The notes beneath the pieces were generated by a model. That model was not told the origin of the DNA, did no database searches, and saw only the letters and a program-made list of their open reading frames with translations. Shown one piece after another: positions 20,957-31,101 of a stretch of 64,000 nt of DNA. This stretch comes from Massilia niastensis DSM 21313 (GTDB lineage Bacteria > Pseudomonadota > Gammaproteobacteria > Burkholderiales > Burkholderiaceae_D): NCBI RefSeq assembly GCF_000382345.1, contig NZ_KB908096.1:41598-105597 (forward strand), given 5' to 3'. Every line of letters begins with the position of its first letter. Position 1 is the stretch's first letter. Both the position numbers and the translations under genes were made by a program.

Positions 20957-22555
20957 ATGCTATCCACAGCCAATATCACGATGCAATTCGGCGCCAAGCC
21001 GCTGTTCGAGAACATTTCCGTCAAATTCGGCGAGGGCAACCGCTACGGCCTGATCGGCGCGAACGGCTGCGGCAAGTCGACTTTCATGAAGATCCTCGGC
21101 GGCGACCTCGAGCCGTCCGCAGGCAATGTCAGCCTCGATCCGCACGAACGCCTGGGCAAGCTCCGCCAGGACCAGTTCGCCTATGAAGACACCCGCGTGC
21201 TCGACGTGGTCATGATGGGCCACACCGAGCTGTGGAACGCCATCGCCGAGCGCGACGCCATCTACGCCAACCCGGAAGCGTCCGACGACGACTACATGCG
21301 CGCCGCCGAGCTCGAAGGCAAGGTCGCCGAATACGACGGCTACTCGGCCGAAGCGCGCGCCGGCGAACTGCTGCTGGGCGTGGGCATCGCCACCGACCTG
21401 CACCAGGGCCCGATGAGCGCCATCGCTCCGGGCTGGAAGCTGCGCGTGCTGCTGGCCCAGGCGCTGTTCTCGAACCCGGACATCCTGCTGCTCGACGAAC
21501 CGACCAACAACCTGGACATCAACACGATCCGCTGGCTCGAGGAAGTGCTCAACGAGCGCAATTCGACCATGATCATCATTTCCCACGATCGTCACTTCCT
21601 GAACCAGGTGTGCACCCACATCGCGGACATGGACTACGGCACCCTGAAGGTCTATCCGGGCACCTACGACGACTACATGCTGGCGTCGACCCAGGCGCGC
21701 AACCAGCAGCTGGCGAACAATGCCAAGGCCAAGGAAAAAGTGGCCGAGCTGCAGGAATTCGTGCGCCGCTTCTCGGCCAACAAATCCAAGGCGCGCCAGG
21801 CGACTTCGCGCGCCAAGCAGATCGACAAGATCAAGATCGAAGAGTTCAAGCCGTCCTCGCGCGCCTATCCGTTCGTGCGCTTCGAAGGCGAGAAGAAGCT
21901 GCACCGCCTGGCGGTGGAAGCCGAGAACATCTCGAAAGCCTACGACCGCCAGCTGTTCAAGAACTTCTCGATCATGGTCGAGGCCGGCGAGCGCATCGCG
22001 ATCATCGGCGCCAACGGCGCCGGCAAGACCACCTTGCTGCGCACCATCGGCGGCGAGCTGTGCAACATGCAGCCGGACAGCGGCCGGGTGAAGTGGGCCG
22101 AGAACGCCAATCCGGGCTACATGCCGCAGGATCCGACCGAGGAATTCGCGACCGACGCCACCCTGACCGACTGGATGGGCGAATGGACCCAGGAAGGCGA
22201 CGACGACCAGGCGGTGCGCTCGATCCTGGGCCGCCTGCTGTTCGGCGGCGACGAAGTCAAGAAATCGGTGCGCGTGCTGTCCGGTGGCGAGAAGGGCCGC
22301 ATGATGTACGGCAAGCTGATGCTCGGCCGCCACAACGTGATGCTGCTCGACGAGCCGACCAACCACATGGACATGGAATCGATCGAATCGCTCAACATCG
22401 CGCTCGACAAGTACGCCGGCACCCTGATCTTCGTCTCGCACGACCGTGAATTCGTGTCTTCGCTGGCCACCCGCATCCTCGAGATCCGCGAGAACGACAT
22501 CGTGGACTTCCGGGGTAACTACGAAGAGTACCTGAAGAGCCAGGGCATCGACTGA
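20957..22555 (+). CDS. ybiT: ABC-F family ATPase, YbiT type
   Basis: A soluble protein with two ATP-binding cassettes and no membrane domain. ABC-F proteins act on the ribosome. Walker A motifs are GANGCGKST and GANGAGKTT; Walker B motifs are [11 protein letters not shown] and [11 protein letters not shown]. The second signature is LSGGEKGR, while the first cassette has the divergent [15 protein letters not shown] typical of YbiT. The N-terminus [20 protein letters not shown] and length of 532 residues match the E. coli YbiT group rather than EttA or Uup. It is probably a monocistronic unit between a TATAAT promoter and a GC-rich hairpin. Confidence 0.93.
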   Translation: MLSTANITMQFGAKPLFENISVKFGEGNRYGLIGANGCGKSTFMKILGGDLEPSAGNVSLDPHERLGKLRQDQFAYEDTRVLDVVMMGHTELWNAIAERDAIYANPEASDDDYMRAAELEGKVAEYDGYSAEARAGELLLGVGIATDLHQGPMSAIAPGWKLRVLLAQALFSNPDILLLDEPTNNLDINTIRWLEEVLNERNSTMIIISHDRHFLNQVCTHIADMDYGTLKVYPGTYDDYMLASTQARNQQLANNAKAKEKVAELQEFVRRFSANKSKARQATSRAKQIDKIKIEEFKPSSRAYPFVRFEGEKKLHRLAVEAENISKAYDRQLFKNFSIMVEAGERIAIIGANGAGKTTLLRTIGGELCNMQPDSGRVKWAENANPGYMPQDPTEEFATDATLTDWMGEWTQEGDDDQAVRSILGRLLFGGDEVKKSVRVLSGGEKGRMMYGKLMLGRHNVMLLDEPTNHMDMESIESLNIALDKYAGTLIFVSHDREFVSSLATRILEIRENDIVDFRGNYEEYLKSQGID

Positions 22556-22561
22556 TGCCAG

Positions 22562-22581
22562 GGGCGGGGAACTCCCCGCCC
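22562..22581 (+). terminator. GC-rich hairpin after ybiT
   Basis: GGGCGGGGA and TCCCCGCCC form a perfect 9-bp stem with a 2-base separation, 7 bases after the ybiT stop. A T-run is missing, so it is a possible rather than certain terminator. Confidence 0.45.
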
Positions 22582-22654
22582 ATCCTGCCGGACTGGCCAG
22601 GCGTCCCTGGCCGGCCCTCGGCACTCCCGCATGCATTGTGAGATGATATCCCGC

Positions 22655-23788
22655 ATGAATACCGTACCGATCAAGACCTTCGAATACGACCATCCGCAGT
22701 CGGGCGCCGCCTGTACCGCGGAAGCCTGGGCGCGTACGCCCGTCACGCCGACCGCCGCCGAGAAAATCGAGCTCAAGGAGCGCATCCGCCGCCTGCTCAA
22801 GGAACGCGAGGCCGTGCTCGTGGCCCACTACTACGTGGACGCCGACCTGCAGGACCTGGCCGAGGAAACCGGCGGCTGCGTGTCGGATTCGCTGGAAATG
22901 GCCCGCTTCGGGCGTGACCACCCGGCCAGGACCGTGGTCGTGGCCGGTGTGCGCTTCATGGGCGAGACCGCCAAAATCCTGAACCCGGAAAAGACCATCC
23001 TGATGCCGGACCTGGACGCGACCTGCTCGCTCGACCTGGGTTGCCCGGCCGACGAATTCGCCGCCTTCTGCGACCAGCACCCGGACCGCACCGTCGTGGT
23101 GTACGCCAATACCAGCGCGGCCGTGAAGGCGCGCGCCGACTGGATGGTGACCTCGTCGATCGGCCTGGACATCGTGGCCCACCTGCACGCCCAGGGCAAG
23201 AAGATCCTGTGGGCGCCCGACCGCCACCTGGGCGCCTATATCCAGAAGCAGACCGGCGCCGACATGCTGCTGTGGCAGGGTTCCTGCCTGGTGCATGACG
23301 AATTCAAGGGCATCGAACTCGACCTGCTGAAGGCCGAGCACCCGGACGCCAGGGTGCTGGTGCACCCGGAATCGCCGGCCGCGGTGGTGGCCCTGGCCGA
23401 TGCGGTCGGCTCCACCACCCAGCTGATCAACGCCGCGCGCGACATGGATGCGACGACCTTCATCGTCGCCACCGACAACGGCATCCTGCACAAGATGCGC
23501 ATGGCCGCCCCCGGCAAGCATTTCATCGCGGCGCCGACCGCCGGCAACAGCGCCACCTGCAAGAGCTGCGCGCACTGCCCGTGGATGGCCATGAACGGCC
23601 TGAAGAACCTGGCCGAGGTGCTGGAAACCGGCGCCAACGAGATCCATGTCGATCCGGAGATCGGCCGCCAGGCCAAGCGCGCCATCGACCGCATGCTCGA
23701 TTTCGCCGCCGCCAGGAAAGCCAAGGCGCTGCCGACCGGCGCGCTGGAGCAGAACGCCACGCTGTTCTCGGGAGTGGGCCCGGCATGA
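22655..23788 (+). CDS. nadA: Quinolinate synthase (NadA)
   Basis: Condenses iminoaspartate with dihydroxyacetone phosphate to quinolinate in de novo NAD synthesis; a [4Fe-4S] enzyme. Cluster-ligand cysteines are seen in [21 protein letters not shown] and [12 protein letters not shown]. Other family blocks include [16 protein letters not shown] and [11 protein letters not shown]. The likely start at 22655 gives 377 residues; in-frame ATGs at 22631 and 22643 are possible but add little. Its stop overlaps the nadC start as ATGA, a classical nadA-nadC arrangement. Confidence 0.95.
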   Translation: MNTVPIKTFEYDHPQSGAACTAEAWARTPVTPTAAEKIELKERIRRLLKEREAVLVAHYYVDADLQDLAEETGGCVSDSLEMARFGRDHPARTVVVAGVRFMGETAKILNPEKTILMPDLDATCSLDLGCPADEFAAFCDQHPDRTVVVYANTSAAVKARADWMVTSSIGLDIVAHLHAQGKKILWAPDRHLGAYIQKQTGADMLLWQGSCLVHDEFKGIELDLLKAEHPDARVLVHPESPAAVVALADAVGSTTQLINAARDMDATTFIVATDNGILHKMRMAAPGKHFIAAPTAGNSATCKSCAHCPWMAMNGLKNLAEVLETGANEIHVDPEIGRQAKRAIDRMLDFAAARKAKALPTGALEQNATLFSGVGPA

Positions 23789-24651
23789 CGACCCTGCGCA
23801 ACCCCCACGACCAGTTCGACGACAAACTGCAATCCGCTTTCGAGCAGAATATCCTGGCCGCGCTGCTGGAGGATGTCGGCACCGGCGACCTGACCGGCAA
23901 GCTGGTGCCCGACGACACCCGCGTGAAGGCGCGCGTGATCGTGCGCGAAGCCGCCGTGCTGTGCGGCGCGCCATGGTTCGAAGGCGTGATGCTGGCGGTC
24001 GACCAGGACATCGAGATCGACTGGAAATACGCCGAAGGCGACATGATGGCCGCCGACAGCGTGGTCTGCACCATCGAGGCCAGCCCGCGCTCGCTGCTCA
24101 CGGCCGAGCGCGCCGCGCTGAACTTCCTGCAGCTGCTGTCGGGCGTGGCGACTGCCACCCGCACCTATGTCGACGTCATCGCCGGCACCAGGGCGGCGAT
24201 CCTCGATACCCGCAAGACCTTGCCGGGCCTGCGCCTGGCGCAAAAGTATGCGGTGCGGGTCGGCGGCGGCAAGAACCAGCGCCTGGCCCTGTATGACGGC
24301 ATCCTGATCAAGGAAAACCACATCGCCGCGGCCGGCGGCGTGAGCGCCGCGCTGCGGGCGGCCGATGAACTCGGCGCAGCGGTGCCGGTGCAGATCGAGG
24401 TCGAGAATATTGCCGAGCTCGAGGAAGCGCTGGCGGCCGGCGTCAAGTCGGTACTGCTGGATAACTTCAACCTCGACATGATGCGCGAGGCGGTGACCGT
24501 GAATGCCGGCCGCGCACTGCTCGAAGCCTCGGGCGGCATCAACATGGAGACCGTGCGTGCGATCGCCGAGACCGGCGTCGACCGCATCTCCATCGGCAGC
24601 CTGACCAAGGACGTGCGCGCCACCGATTATTCGCTGCGCATCGTCGGCTGA
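23785..24651 (+). CDS. nadC: Nicotinate-nucleotide pyrophosphorylase, carboxylating (NadC)
   Basis: Converts quinolinate and phosphoribosyl pyrophosphate to nicotinate mononucleotide. Family motifs are [10 protein letters not shown] near the N-terminus, [25 protein letters not shown] with active-site basic residues, and a C-terminal [29 protein letters not shown] barrel end (shown in part as two motifs). The length of 288 residues is typical. The ATG at 23785 overlaps the nadA stop. Confidence 0.95.
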   Translation: MTTLRNPHDQFDDKLQSAFEQNILAALLEDVGTGDLTGKLVPDDTRVKARVIVREAAVLCGAPWFEGVMLAVDQDIEIDWKYAEGDMMAADSVVCTIEASPRSLLTAERAALNFLQLLSGVATATRTYVDVIAGTRAAILDTRKTLPGLRLAQKYAVRVGGGKNQRLALYDGILIKENHIAAAGGVSAALRAADELGAAVPVQIEVENIAELEEALAAGVKSVLLDNFNLDMMREAVTVNAGRALLEASGGINMETVRAIAETGVDRISIGSLTKDVRATDYSLRIVG

Positions 24652-24731
24652 TCTTGCGCGTGTCCGCCGTCCCCGGGGCGGCGGTCCGCGCTCCAGGCGG
24701 CTGCGGCCGCCGTCTTCATTCCTGCACTTCC

Positions 24732-25052
24732 ATGTCCACATCCAAGTTGTCGCGTTCGCTCGGTTCCCGTCTTTTCTGGCTCGGCTTCGGTCTCCTGCTC
24801 GGTCTGCCCCAGGTGGCGGACGGCATCCGCTACCACCTCAATGGTGAACTGTACTTCGGCGTCGGCATGCTGCTGCTGGGCATCCGCGGCTTCCTGCGGC
24901 CGGTCATGATCAAGAAGGCGCTGACCATGAAGCACGATGGCGAGGCGGAAGAGATCTCGATCGGCTCGCCGATGCTGCATGGCGCACTGGCGCTGGCGAT
25001 GACGGCGGCGCTGGTCACCGGCCTGGTTCTGAAGTTCACGTCCCAGGCCTGA
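24732..25052 (+). CDS. Small two-helix inner-membrane protein, unknown
   Basis: The predicted 106-residue protein has hydrophobic stretches around LFWLGFGLLLGLPQVA, ELYFGVGMLLLGIRGF and, at the C-terminus, ALALAMTAALVTGLVL, so two or three membrane passes are likely. I recognise no family. It lies 80 bases after nadC on the same strand and may be read from the same transcript. The ATG at 24732 was chosen because the open frame upstream (back to 24654) is compositionally unlike a protein start. Confidence 0.65.
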   Translation: MSTSKLSRSLGSRLFWLGFGLLLGLPQVADGIRYHLNGELYFGVGMLLLGIRGFLRPVMIKKALTMKHDGEAEEISIGSPMLHGALALAMTAALVTGLVLKFTSQA

Positions 25053-25058
25053 GGCGGC

Positions 25059-26108
25059 TCAGACCCCGCTTTCGCTGGCCCGCGCCAGCGCTTCCGCCTT
25101 CGGATTACGAATCGGCACAGGCTCGCCCACCCGGGCCGCCATGGCGTCGATCGCCGCCATCACCTTTTCGGGATGGGCGTAATGCAGCATGTGGCCGACA
25201 CCCGGCTCCAGCTCCAGTTCGCTGTGGTGCAGGCCTTCCTCGTGCAGGCGTTCCGAGTTGTGGCCGAACATGGCCACCTTGTCCTTGGTCCCGGCCAGGA
25301 TCGCCGCCGGCACCTTGAGTTCGCCATAGCGCCTGGCCAGGCTCATGGCCGCCGGCACCATCATCGCGCTCTCGGCCGCGGCGGCGCGCAGCTGGCTGGG
25401 CCGCAGCGCCATCCACACCGGGAAGCGGTCGAACTTCTTGTCGACCGGCAGCGGCGAGAAGGCCCGCTTGATCACGCCCCGCCACATCAGGCGCCCGAGC
25501 AGCGGCGACACCGTGTAGCGCATCACGTCGCCGACCACTGGAATGGCAGGCGGAGAACTCAGGACCACGTCCAGCCTCACGCTCGGGTAGTAATAGCCGC
25601 TCAGTAGGACCAGCCCGCGCACGAAGTCCGGCACCTGCAAGCCCATGGCCATGGCCACCATGGTGCCCCAGGAATGTCCGACCACGATGGCCGAGTCGAC
25701 CCCGATTTCCTGCAAGGCGTGGTGCAGCAGGCAGGCCTGGTTCTCCGGCGTCCACACGGTGCTGCGCGGCCGCTCGCTGTAGCCGAAACCCGGCCGGTCG
25801 AAGGCGATCACGCGGTAGCGTTCGGCCGCCTTCTCGAGCAGGCCGCAGTACTCGAAATCCTTCGAGTACACGCCATTGCCGTGCAGGAGGACGAGCGCGG
25901 GCCCTTCGCCGCGTTCGAGGTAGTGCAGGCGCACGCCGTCGACCTCGACGAACTTTCCCTCGGGCGGATTCTCGCGCTCGGCCTTGCGCGACCTGGCCTG
26001 CACATAGAGGAAGGAAGCCAGCAGGCCGAGGCCGGCCAGCACGGTCCTGGAGCCCAGCAGGCCGGAACTTCGACTGCGGATATACGTGGAGCGGTAAGTC
26101 TCGTTCAC
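25059..26108 (-). CDS. Membrane-anchored alpha/beta hydrolase
   Basis: The 349-residue protein has an N-terminal hydrophobic anchor (LAGLGLLASFLYVQA) followed by an alpha/beta-hydrolase domain. HGNGVYSKDF forms the oxyanion loop, the nucleophile elbow is the canonical GHSWG, and the acid and histidine positions are LAGTKDKVAMFG and GVGHMLHYAHPEK. It probably cleaves an ester, lactone or epoxide; substrate is unknown. Its start overlaps the stop of the sirtuin gene by 4 bases, so the two are a coupled pair. Confidence 0.85.
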   Translation of the reverse strand: MNETYRSTYIRSRSSGLLGSRTVLAGLGLLASFLYVQARSRKAERENPPEGKFVEVDGVRLHYLERGEGPALVLLHGNGVYSKDFEYCGLLEKAAERYRVIAFDRPGFGYSERPRSTVWTPENQACLLHHALQEIGVDSAIVVGHSWGTMVAMAMGLQVPDFVRGLVLLSGYYYPSVRLDVVLSSPPAIPVVGDVMRYTVSPLLGRLMWRGVIKRAFSPLPVDKKFDRFPVWMALRPSQLRAAAAESAMMVPAAMSLARRYGELKVPAAILAGTKDKVAMFGHNSERLHEEGLHHSELELEPGVGHMLHYAHPEKVMAAIDAMAARVGEPVPIRNPKAEALARASESGV

Positions 26109-26998
26109 AATGTTCCCCTATGGTCGATGAGCTCGGGTGGCAGCTCGGGTGATGTCACGTTCAGCATCCTGGCCACCAGCGGCAGCAGGTCCTCGGCGGA
26201 TTCCTCGAGTTTCAAGGCGAGCAGGTCGTCGGCGCGGGTGCGCCCCAGGTTCACGGCGGCGATCGGCTTGCCGCTGGCGGACGCCATGCGGCAGTAGCGG
26301 AAGCCCGAGTAGACCATCAGCGAGGAGCCGACCACCAGCAGCGCGTCGGCGGCCTCCATCTGGCTCAGCGCGCAGGCGGTGCGCGCCGGCGGGACGTTGT
26401 CGCCGAAGAAGACCACATCCGGGATCAGGTTGCCGCCGCAGTGCACGCACCAGGGCAGCTGGAACTCGGTCAGCGAGTCGGGTTCGAGCGCCGCGTCGCC
26501 GTCGGGCAGCGGGGTGGCCATGGCCTGGGCGACATGCGGATTGGCGCCCTGGAGCTGGGTCTGGACGAAAGCGCGCGGAAACTGGGCGCCGCAGTCGAGG
26601 CAGGCGACGGTGTGGATGTTGCCGTGCAGCTCGAGCACGGCGTGGCTGCCGGCCTGGTGGTGCAGGCCGTCGACGTTCTGGGTGAGGATGAAGCCGATCT
26701 TGCCGCCGGCTTCCAGTGCTGCCAGCGCGCGGTGCCCGCGATTCGGGGTGGCGCGCGCCAGCACCGGCCAGCCGACCATGCTGCGCGCCCAGTAGCGCCG
26801 CTGGACCGCGGCCGAGCGCCGGAACTCCGGGCCCTGGATCGGCTGCTTGCCGCGCCGGGTGCCGTCGCGGTCGCGGTAGTCGGGAATGCCCGACGCCGTC
26901 GACAGTCCCGCTCCGGTGAGCACGAGGGTGCGCGCATGCCGGTCGAGGAATGCGGCGAGTTCCTCGGCGCGGTCCTGGACGTTGAAACCTTCTGCCAT
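26105..26998 (-). CDS. Sir2-family NAD-dependent protein deacylase
   Basis: Uses NAD+ to remove acyl groups from lysine. It has GAGLSTASGIPDYRDRDG, TQNVDGLHHQAGS and the catalytic-His block LELHGN. A zinc ribbon is formed by C-x2-C pairs (CLDCG and CVHCGG), and VVFFGDNVP and VGSSLMVYSGF complete the NAD pocket. Length is 297 residues from the chosen ATG, which has a GGGAGGA site about 9 bases upstream; an ATG at 27034 is less likely. It is translationally coupled to the downstream hydrolase. The context includes NAD synthesis genes on both sides. Confidence 0.93.
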   Translation of the reverse strand: MAEGFNVQDRAEELAAFLDRHARTLVLTGAGLSTASGIPDYRDRDGTRRGKQPIQGPEFRRSAAVQRRYWARSMVGWPVLARATPNRGHRALAALEAGGKIGFILTQNVDGLHHQAGSHAVLELHGNIHTVACLDCGAQFPRAFVQTQLQGANPHVAQAMATPLPDGDAALEPDSLTEFQLPWCVHCGGNLIPDVVFFGDNVPPARTACALSQMEAADALLVVGSSLMVYSGFRYCRMASASGKPIAAVNLGRTRADDLLALKLEESAEDLLPLVARMLNVTSPELPPELIDHRGTL

Positions 26999-27134
26999 GT
27001 GACGGGATCCTCCCTGTGCATGGGATCCTAACACCCTTCATCCGGGCATCGAAACACGATTCCCAGGCATAAGATGGATGCACACCCGGCATGTCGCCCT
27101 GTCCCGGGGCTGCGGGGCAGCCGCCGGGAGGCGC

Positions 27135-28034
27135 TCAGCGCGCCGAGACCGCGATGCCGCCCACGATCATCGCGAACGCCAGCACGTGGTAGAGGTGCGG
27201 CGGCTCGCCCAGGAAGGCCGACGACAGCAGCGCCGTGAACAGCGGGGTCAGGTTGATGAAGAAGGCGCCGATGCTGGGGCCGGCGCGCTGCACCCCGGCG
27301 CCCCAGCTGCGCATCGCCAGGATCGCCGGCCCCAGCGCGACATACAGCAGCGCGGCGGCCAGGCCCCAGCTCCAGGCGATGTGCACGCCCGCGAACGCCC
27401 ATTCGCCGCCGGCCAGCGCGGCCGACCACAGCACGCCATAGCCCACCTGCACCAGCAGGAAGGCGGCCCAGTCGGCGCGCAGCCCCGGCACATCCTTCTG
27501 CTGCATCAGCATCCAGCTGTAGAAGGACCAGGCGATGGTCGCCAGGATCATGTACAGGTCGCCCACCACGAGGCGCAGCGCGGCGAGCTGCGCCAGGTCG
27601 CCGCGGCACATGACCACCAGCACGCCGGCGATCGAGAGCACCGCGCCCGCGATCTGCCGGCGCTTGACCGGCACCCCATAGAACAGGCGGCCGACCAGCA
27701 GCATCCAGACCGGCATGCCGGAGGCGACCAGGGTGACGTTGATCGGCGTCGAGCTCTGCAGCGCAAGGTATTGCAGCGAGTTGTACAGGCCCACGCCCAG
27801 CAGTCCGAGCATGCTGTAGCGGCGCCAGTTGCCCAGGGCCCCGCTGCCGCTGCGGAAGGCGGCGCGGCCGAGCGGCACCAGCACCGCGAGGGCGAGCACC
27901 CAGCGGATCAGGTTGAGGGTCATCGGCGGCACCGCGTCGCGCACCAGGCGGCCGACAACGGCGTTGCCGGCCCACAGCACCGGGGCCGTGGTCAGGAGGG
28001 CGATCGTGGACAGCGTGAGCGGTTGGCGGTTCAT
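27135..28034 (-). CDS. DMT superfamily (EamA) transporter
   Basis: The 299-residue protein has about ten membrane segments in two EamA repeats. The first includes APVLWAGNAVVGRLVRDAVPP and a Pro-Met-Thr-Leu-Asn-Leu-Ile-Arg-Trp block typical of the family; the second begins near RQIAGAVLSIAGVLVV. EamA proteins usually export metabolites or amino acids; substrate cannot be predicted. It lies downstream of nadB on the same strand but is separated by a strong hairpin. Confidence 0.9.
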   Translation of the reverse strand: MNRQPLTLSTIALLTTAPVLWAGNAVVGRLVRDAVPPMTLNLIRWVLALAVLVPLGRAAFRSGSGALGNWRRYSMLGLLGVGLYNSLQYLALQSSTPINVTLVASGMPVWMLLVGRLFYGVPVKRRQIAGAVLSIAGVLVVMCRGDLAQLAALRLVVGDLYMILATIAWSFYSWMLMQQKDVPGLRADWAAFLLVQVGYGVLWSAALAGGEWAFAGVHIAWSWGLAAALLYVALGPAILAMRSWGAGVQRAGPSIGAFFINLTPLFTALLSSAFLGEPPHLYHVLAFAMIVGGIAVSAR

Positions 28035-28045
28035 GGGCAGGGCGA

Positions 28046-28070
28046 TCCGGCCTGCGCGCGGCAGGCCGGA
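28046..28070 (-). terminator. Hairpin after nadB
   Basis: TCCGGCCTGC and GCAGGCCGGA form a perfect 10-bp stem around GCGCG, 16 bases past the nadB stop. No T-run follows on the minus strand, so readthrough into the transporter gene is possible. Confidence 0.5.
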
Positions 28071-28086
28071 CTGGCGTGGCGCCGGA

Positions 28087-29715
28087 TCAACGGCGGCGCG
28101 GCGTCAGCACGCTCGGCAGCGCCTTCGGCAGCGTGTCGGGGAAGTCGCGCGAATAATGCAGGCCGCGGCTCTCGTGGCGCGACAGGGCGCTCCGCACGAT
28201 CAGGTGGGCGACCTCGACCAGGTTGCGCAGCTCCAGCAGGTCGTGCGTGATGCGGAAGTTGCGGTAGTACTCGTCGATTTCTTCCTTGAGCAGCTTGATG
28301 CGGTGCAGCGCCCGCTCGAGGCGCTTGGTGGTGCGCACGATGCCGACATAGTTCCACATGAAGCGGCGCAGCTCGTCCCAGTTGTGCGCGATCACGACTT
28401 CCTCGTCGGCGTTGGTGACGCGGCTCTCGTCCCAGGGCGGCAGCACCGGATTCTGGACCGGCGGCGCGGCCGCGATCTGGTGCGCGCAGGCGCGCCCGAT
28501 GACCACGCATTCGAGCAGCGAGTTGCTGGCCAGGCGGTTGGCGCCGTGCAGGCCGGTGCAGGCGGTCTCGCCGACGGCGTACAGGCCCGGGATGTCGGTG
28601 CGGCCGGTCAGGTCGGTGACGATGCCGCCGCAGGTGAAGTGGACGGCGGGCACCACGGGGATCGCCTCCTTCGTGATGTCGATGCCCAGTTCCAGGCAGC
28701 GCGCGTAGATCGTCGGGAAGTGTTCCATCAGGAAGGCCGGGTCCTGGTGGCTGATGTCCAGGTGCACGTAGTCGAGGCCGCGCTTCTTCATCTCGAAGTC
28801 GATCGCGCGGGCGACCACGTCGCGCGGCGCCAGTTCGCCGCGCTCGTCGTGGGCGGGCATGAAGCGGGTCCCGGCCGCCGGGCCGGCCTCGGGCGGCAGC
28901 TTGAGCAGGCCGCCTTCGCCGCGGATCGCCTCGGTGATCAGGAAGGACTTGGCATACGGGTGGTACAGGCAGGTCGGATGGAACTGGATGAATTCCATGT
29001 TCGACACGCGGCAGCCCGCGCGCCATGCCATCGCGATGCCGTCGCCGGTGGCGGTGTCGGGATTGGTGGTGTACAGGTAGACCTTGCCGGCGCCGCCCGT
29101 GGCCAGCACGGTGTGCTCGGCCTCGAAGGTCAGCACCTTGCCGTTGCGCTCGTCCTGCACGTACAGGCCGTAGCAGCGCGGCTGGCCGACCATGTGCGGG
29201 ATGCCGCCATGGACGCTGCTGCCGGTCAGCTTGTCGGAAGTGATGACGTCGATCGCGCTGTGGTGTTCGAACAGCGTGATGTTCGGATGGGCGCGCACCT
29301 TCTGTTCCAGCGTGACCTGGACCGCGTGGCCGGTGGCGTCGGCCGCATGGATGATGCGACGCTGGCTGTGGCCGCCTTCGCGGGTGAGGTGGAAGCCCAG
29401 CTCCGCCGAGGCGTCGCGGGTGAAGGGTACGCCCTGTTCGATCAGCCATTCGATGGCTTCGCGGCCATGTTCGATGATGTAGCGGGTGGCCGCCTCGTCG
29501 CACAGTCCGCCGCCGGCCACCAGGGTATCGGCGATGTGCTGGTCGTGGCTGTCGGAAGAATCGAGTACCGCGGCAATGCCGCCCTGGGCCCAGCTGCTTG
29601 CTCCGTCGAGCAGTTCGCGTTTCGAGATGATGGCAACCTTGCGGGTTTGCGCCAGGTGCAAGGCCACCGACAGGCCGGCCAGACCGCTGCCGACAATAGC
29701 GACGTCAAATTTCAT
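28087..29715 (-). CDS. nadB: L-aspartate oxidase (NadB)
   Basis: Oxidises L-aspartate to iminoaspartate, the first step of de novo NAD synthesis. It opens with the FAD motif [19 protein letters not shown] and has [32 protein letters not shown] (in part) and the family signature [15 protein letters not shown]. Length is 542 residues from the ATG at 29715, which sits directly before the conserved FAD motif; an open frame upstream to 29817 is not convincing. It is 4 kb from nadA-nadC and on the opposite strand, so the pathway is clustered but split. Confidence 0.95.
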   Translation of the reverse strand: MKFDVAIVGSGLAGLSVALHLAQTRKVAIISKRELLDGASSWAQGGIAAVLDSSDSHDQHIADTLVAGGGLCDEAATRYIIEHGREAIEWLIEQGVPFTRDASAELGFHLTREGGHSQRRIIHAADATGHAVQVTLEQKVRAHPNITLFEHHSAIDVITSDKLTGSSVHGGIPHMVGQPRCYGLYVQDERNGKVLTFEAEHTVLATGGAGKVYLYTTNPDTATGDGIAMAWRAGCRVSNMEFIQFHPTCLYHPYAKSFLITEAIRGEGGLLKLPPEAGPAAGTRFMPAHDERGELAPRDVVARAIDFEMKKRGLDYVHLDISHQDPAFLMEHFPTIYARCLELGIDITKEAIPVVPAVHFTCGGIVTDLTGRTDIPGLYAVGETACTGLHGANRLASNSLLECVVIGRACAHQIAAAPPVQNPVLPPWDESRVTNADEEVVIAHNWDELRRFMWNYVGIVRTTKRLERALHRIKLLKEEIDEYYRNFRITHDLLELRNLVEVAHLIVRSALSRHESRGLHYSRDFPDTLPKALPSVLTPRRR

Positions 29716-29874
29716 GGCAATGTCATATGTGTACAGAAGCATCACTATAGACGATTTGCGCCGCTTGCGTTGGCAGGTGGAAAAGTCCAGTCCGCCGCCA
29801 AACGTTCGCGGCCGCACCGATGATCCCGCGTGGCCGGGCTAGGATCGGAAAATCGCCCAACCGGAGGACCTGCC

Positions 29875-30375
29875 ATGACCAATCACCATGCCGACAACCA
29901 CGCCGCAGTTCTGGCCGACAAGATCGGCTCGATGCGCTTCGCCATGTTCACTTTCCGCGACCAGTACGACCACCTGGTCAGCCAGCCGATGACCAACCAG
30001 CAGATCGACGAGCACGGCGGCCTGTGGTTCTACGTCCGTACCACGACCTCCCTGTGGGACAGCATCGCCCGCAATCCGGAAGTCAACCTGAGCTTCGCCA
30101 ACAACGACGACAGCACCTATGTGTCGGTCAGCGGCACCGCCGAACGCGTGGTGGACCGCAGCCAGATCCACGCCTTATGGAACGGCATGGTCCAGGCCTG
30201 GTTCCCCGCCGGCCCGGAAGACGAGCACGTGGTGCTGGTGCGGGTCGTGCCGCACGCGGCGGAGTACTGGGATGCGAACGACAGCCAGATGGTGCGCATG
30301 TTCGCCATGGCCAAGGCGGCCGTCACCGGCACCACGCCTGACCTGGACGCCGAGCACGGGACCATCCGCATGTGA
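29875..30375 (+). CDS. Pyridoxamine-phosphate-oxidase-fold stress protein
   Basis: The 166-residue protein belongs to the flavin-binding split-barrel (general stress protein 26-like) group, with FTFRDQYDHLVSQPM, LWFYVRTTTSLWDSI, NPEVNLSFAN and VSVSGTAERVVDR. Members bind FMN or FAD and are induced by stress, but no firm reaction is known for most. The start has a clear CCGGAGGACC ribosome site. It is divergent from nadB across about 160 bases. Confidence 0.88.
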   Translation: MTNHHADNHAAVLADKIGSMRFAMFTFRDQYDHLVSQPMTNQQIDEHGGLWFYVRTTTSLWDSIARNPEVNLSFANNDDSTYVSVSGTAERVVDRSQIHALWNGMVQAWFPAGPEDEHVVLVRVVPHAAEYWDANDSQMVRMFAMAKAAVTGTTPDLDAEHGTIRM

Positions 30376-30484
30376 GTGATACCGCATCGAGCGTGGCCTG
30401 CCCCCGTCGTCGAAACACGGCGGGCGACTTGCTGCAAGGTACTGCCCTGGCTTACAGTAGTGCTCCCACAACCCGGAGCGTACC

Positions 30485-30517
30485 ATGACGAAATCCTGGC
30501 GCCGCCACGCACGATGA
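30485..30517 (+). CDS. Possible 10-codon leader peptide before pnuC
   Basis: An ATG with CCCGGAGCG upstream starts a 10-residue frame, MTKSWRRHAR, that ends in TGA overlapping the pnuC ATG as ATGA. The pnuC ATG itself has no visible ribosome site, so the short frame could deliver ribosomes to it. It is Arg-rich (three Arg, one Lys). This is inferred from spacing only and could be chance. Confidence 0.4.
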   Translation: MTKSWRRHAR

Positions 30518-31101
30518 TCGGGCCGCTGGAGCTGGCGGCGAATGCCTTCACGGCGGTGGCGATCGTGCTTGCCGGACGCAACAGCGTCCATACCTGGTGG
30601 ACCGGCATCGTCGGCTGCACCCTGTTCGGCCTGCTGTTCGCGCAAAGCCGCCTGTATGCGGACGTGGTGCTGCAGGTGTTTTTCGTCGCCACCAGCCTGC
30701 TCGGGTGGTGGCGCTGGGCGCGCGGGAACCACGGCGCGCCGCTGCCGATCACGCACGCCGGCCTGCGCTCGCTGGCGTGGATGGCGCCGGCGGGCCTGGC
30801 GGCCACGGCCCTCTACGGCGCCTTGCTGCATTTCCACACCGATGCCTACGCGCCCTTCATCGACTCGGCGGTGCTGGTGTTCAGCGTGATCGCCCAGCTG
30901 CTGATGATGCAGCGCCGGATCGAGAACTGGCCGGTCTGGCTGGTGGTGAACACGATCGCCGTGCCCCTGTACTTCAGCCGCGAGCTGTACCTGACCGCGG
31001 CGCTCTACGTCGGTTTCTGGATCAATGCGATCGTGTCGTGGATCTGGTGGCGCAAGCTGGCGCGGCGCCAGGCCGAGGCCGCTGAACCGGTCACGGCGTG
31101 A
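30514..31101 (+). CDS. pnuC: PnuC-family nicotinamide riboside transporter
   Basis: The 195-residue membrane protein has about seven helices. Family features are WWTGIVGCTLFGLLFAQSRLYAD near the N-terminus (in part W-T-G-I-V-G), LLGWWRWARG, and the C-terminal NWPVWLVVNTIAVPLYFSR (N-W-x2-W and N-x-I), which line the substrate path. PnuC takes up nicotinamide riboside by facilitated diffusion. The start ATG 30514 is in an ATGA overlap with a short leader frame. A longer frame back to 30376 has no ribosome site and no conservation-like sequence. The 3' end overlaps the convergent gene by 11 bases. Confidence 0.9.
   Translation: MIGPLELAANAFTAVAIVLAGRNSVHTWWTGIVGCTLFGLLFAQSRLYADVVLQVFFVATSLLGWWRWARGNHGAPLPITHAGLRSLAWMAPAGLAATALYGALLHFHTDAYAPFIDSAVLVFSVIAQLLMMQRRIENWPVWLVVNTIAVPLYFSRELYLTAALYVGFWINAIVSWIWWRKLARRQAEAAEPVTA

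Noticed and set aside
30376..30513. An upstream extension of pnuC to 30376
   Set aside because: It has no ribosome site and is not membrane-like; the transporter fold begins at 30514.
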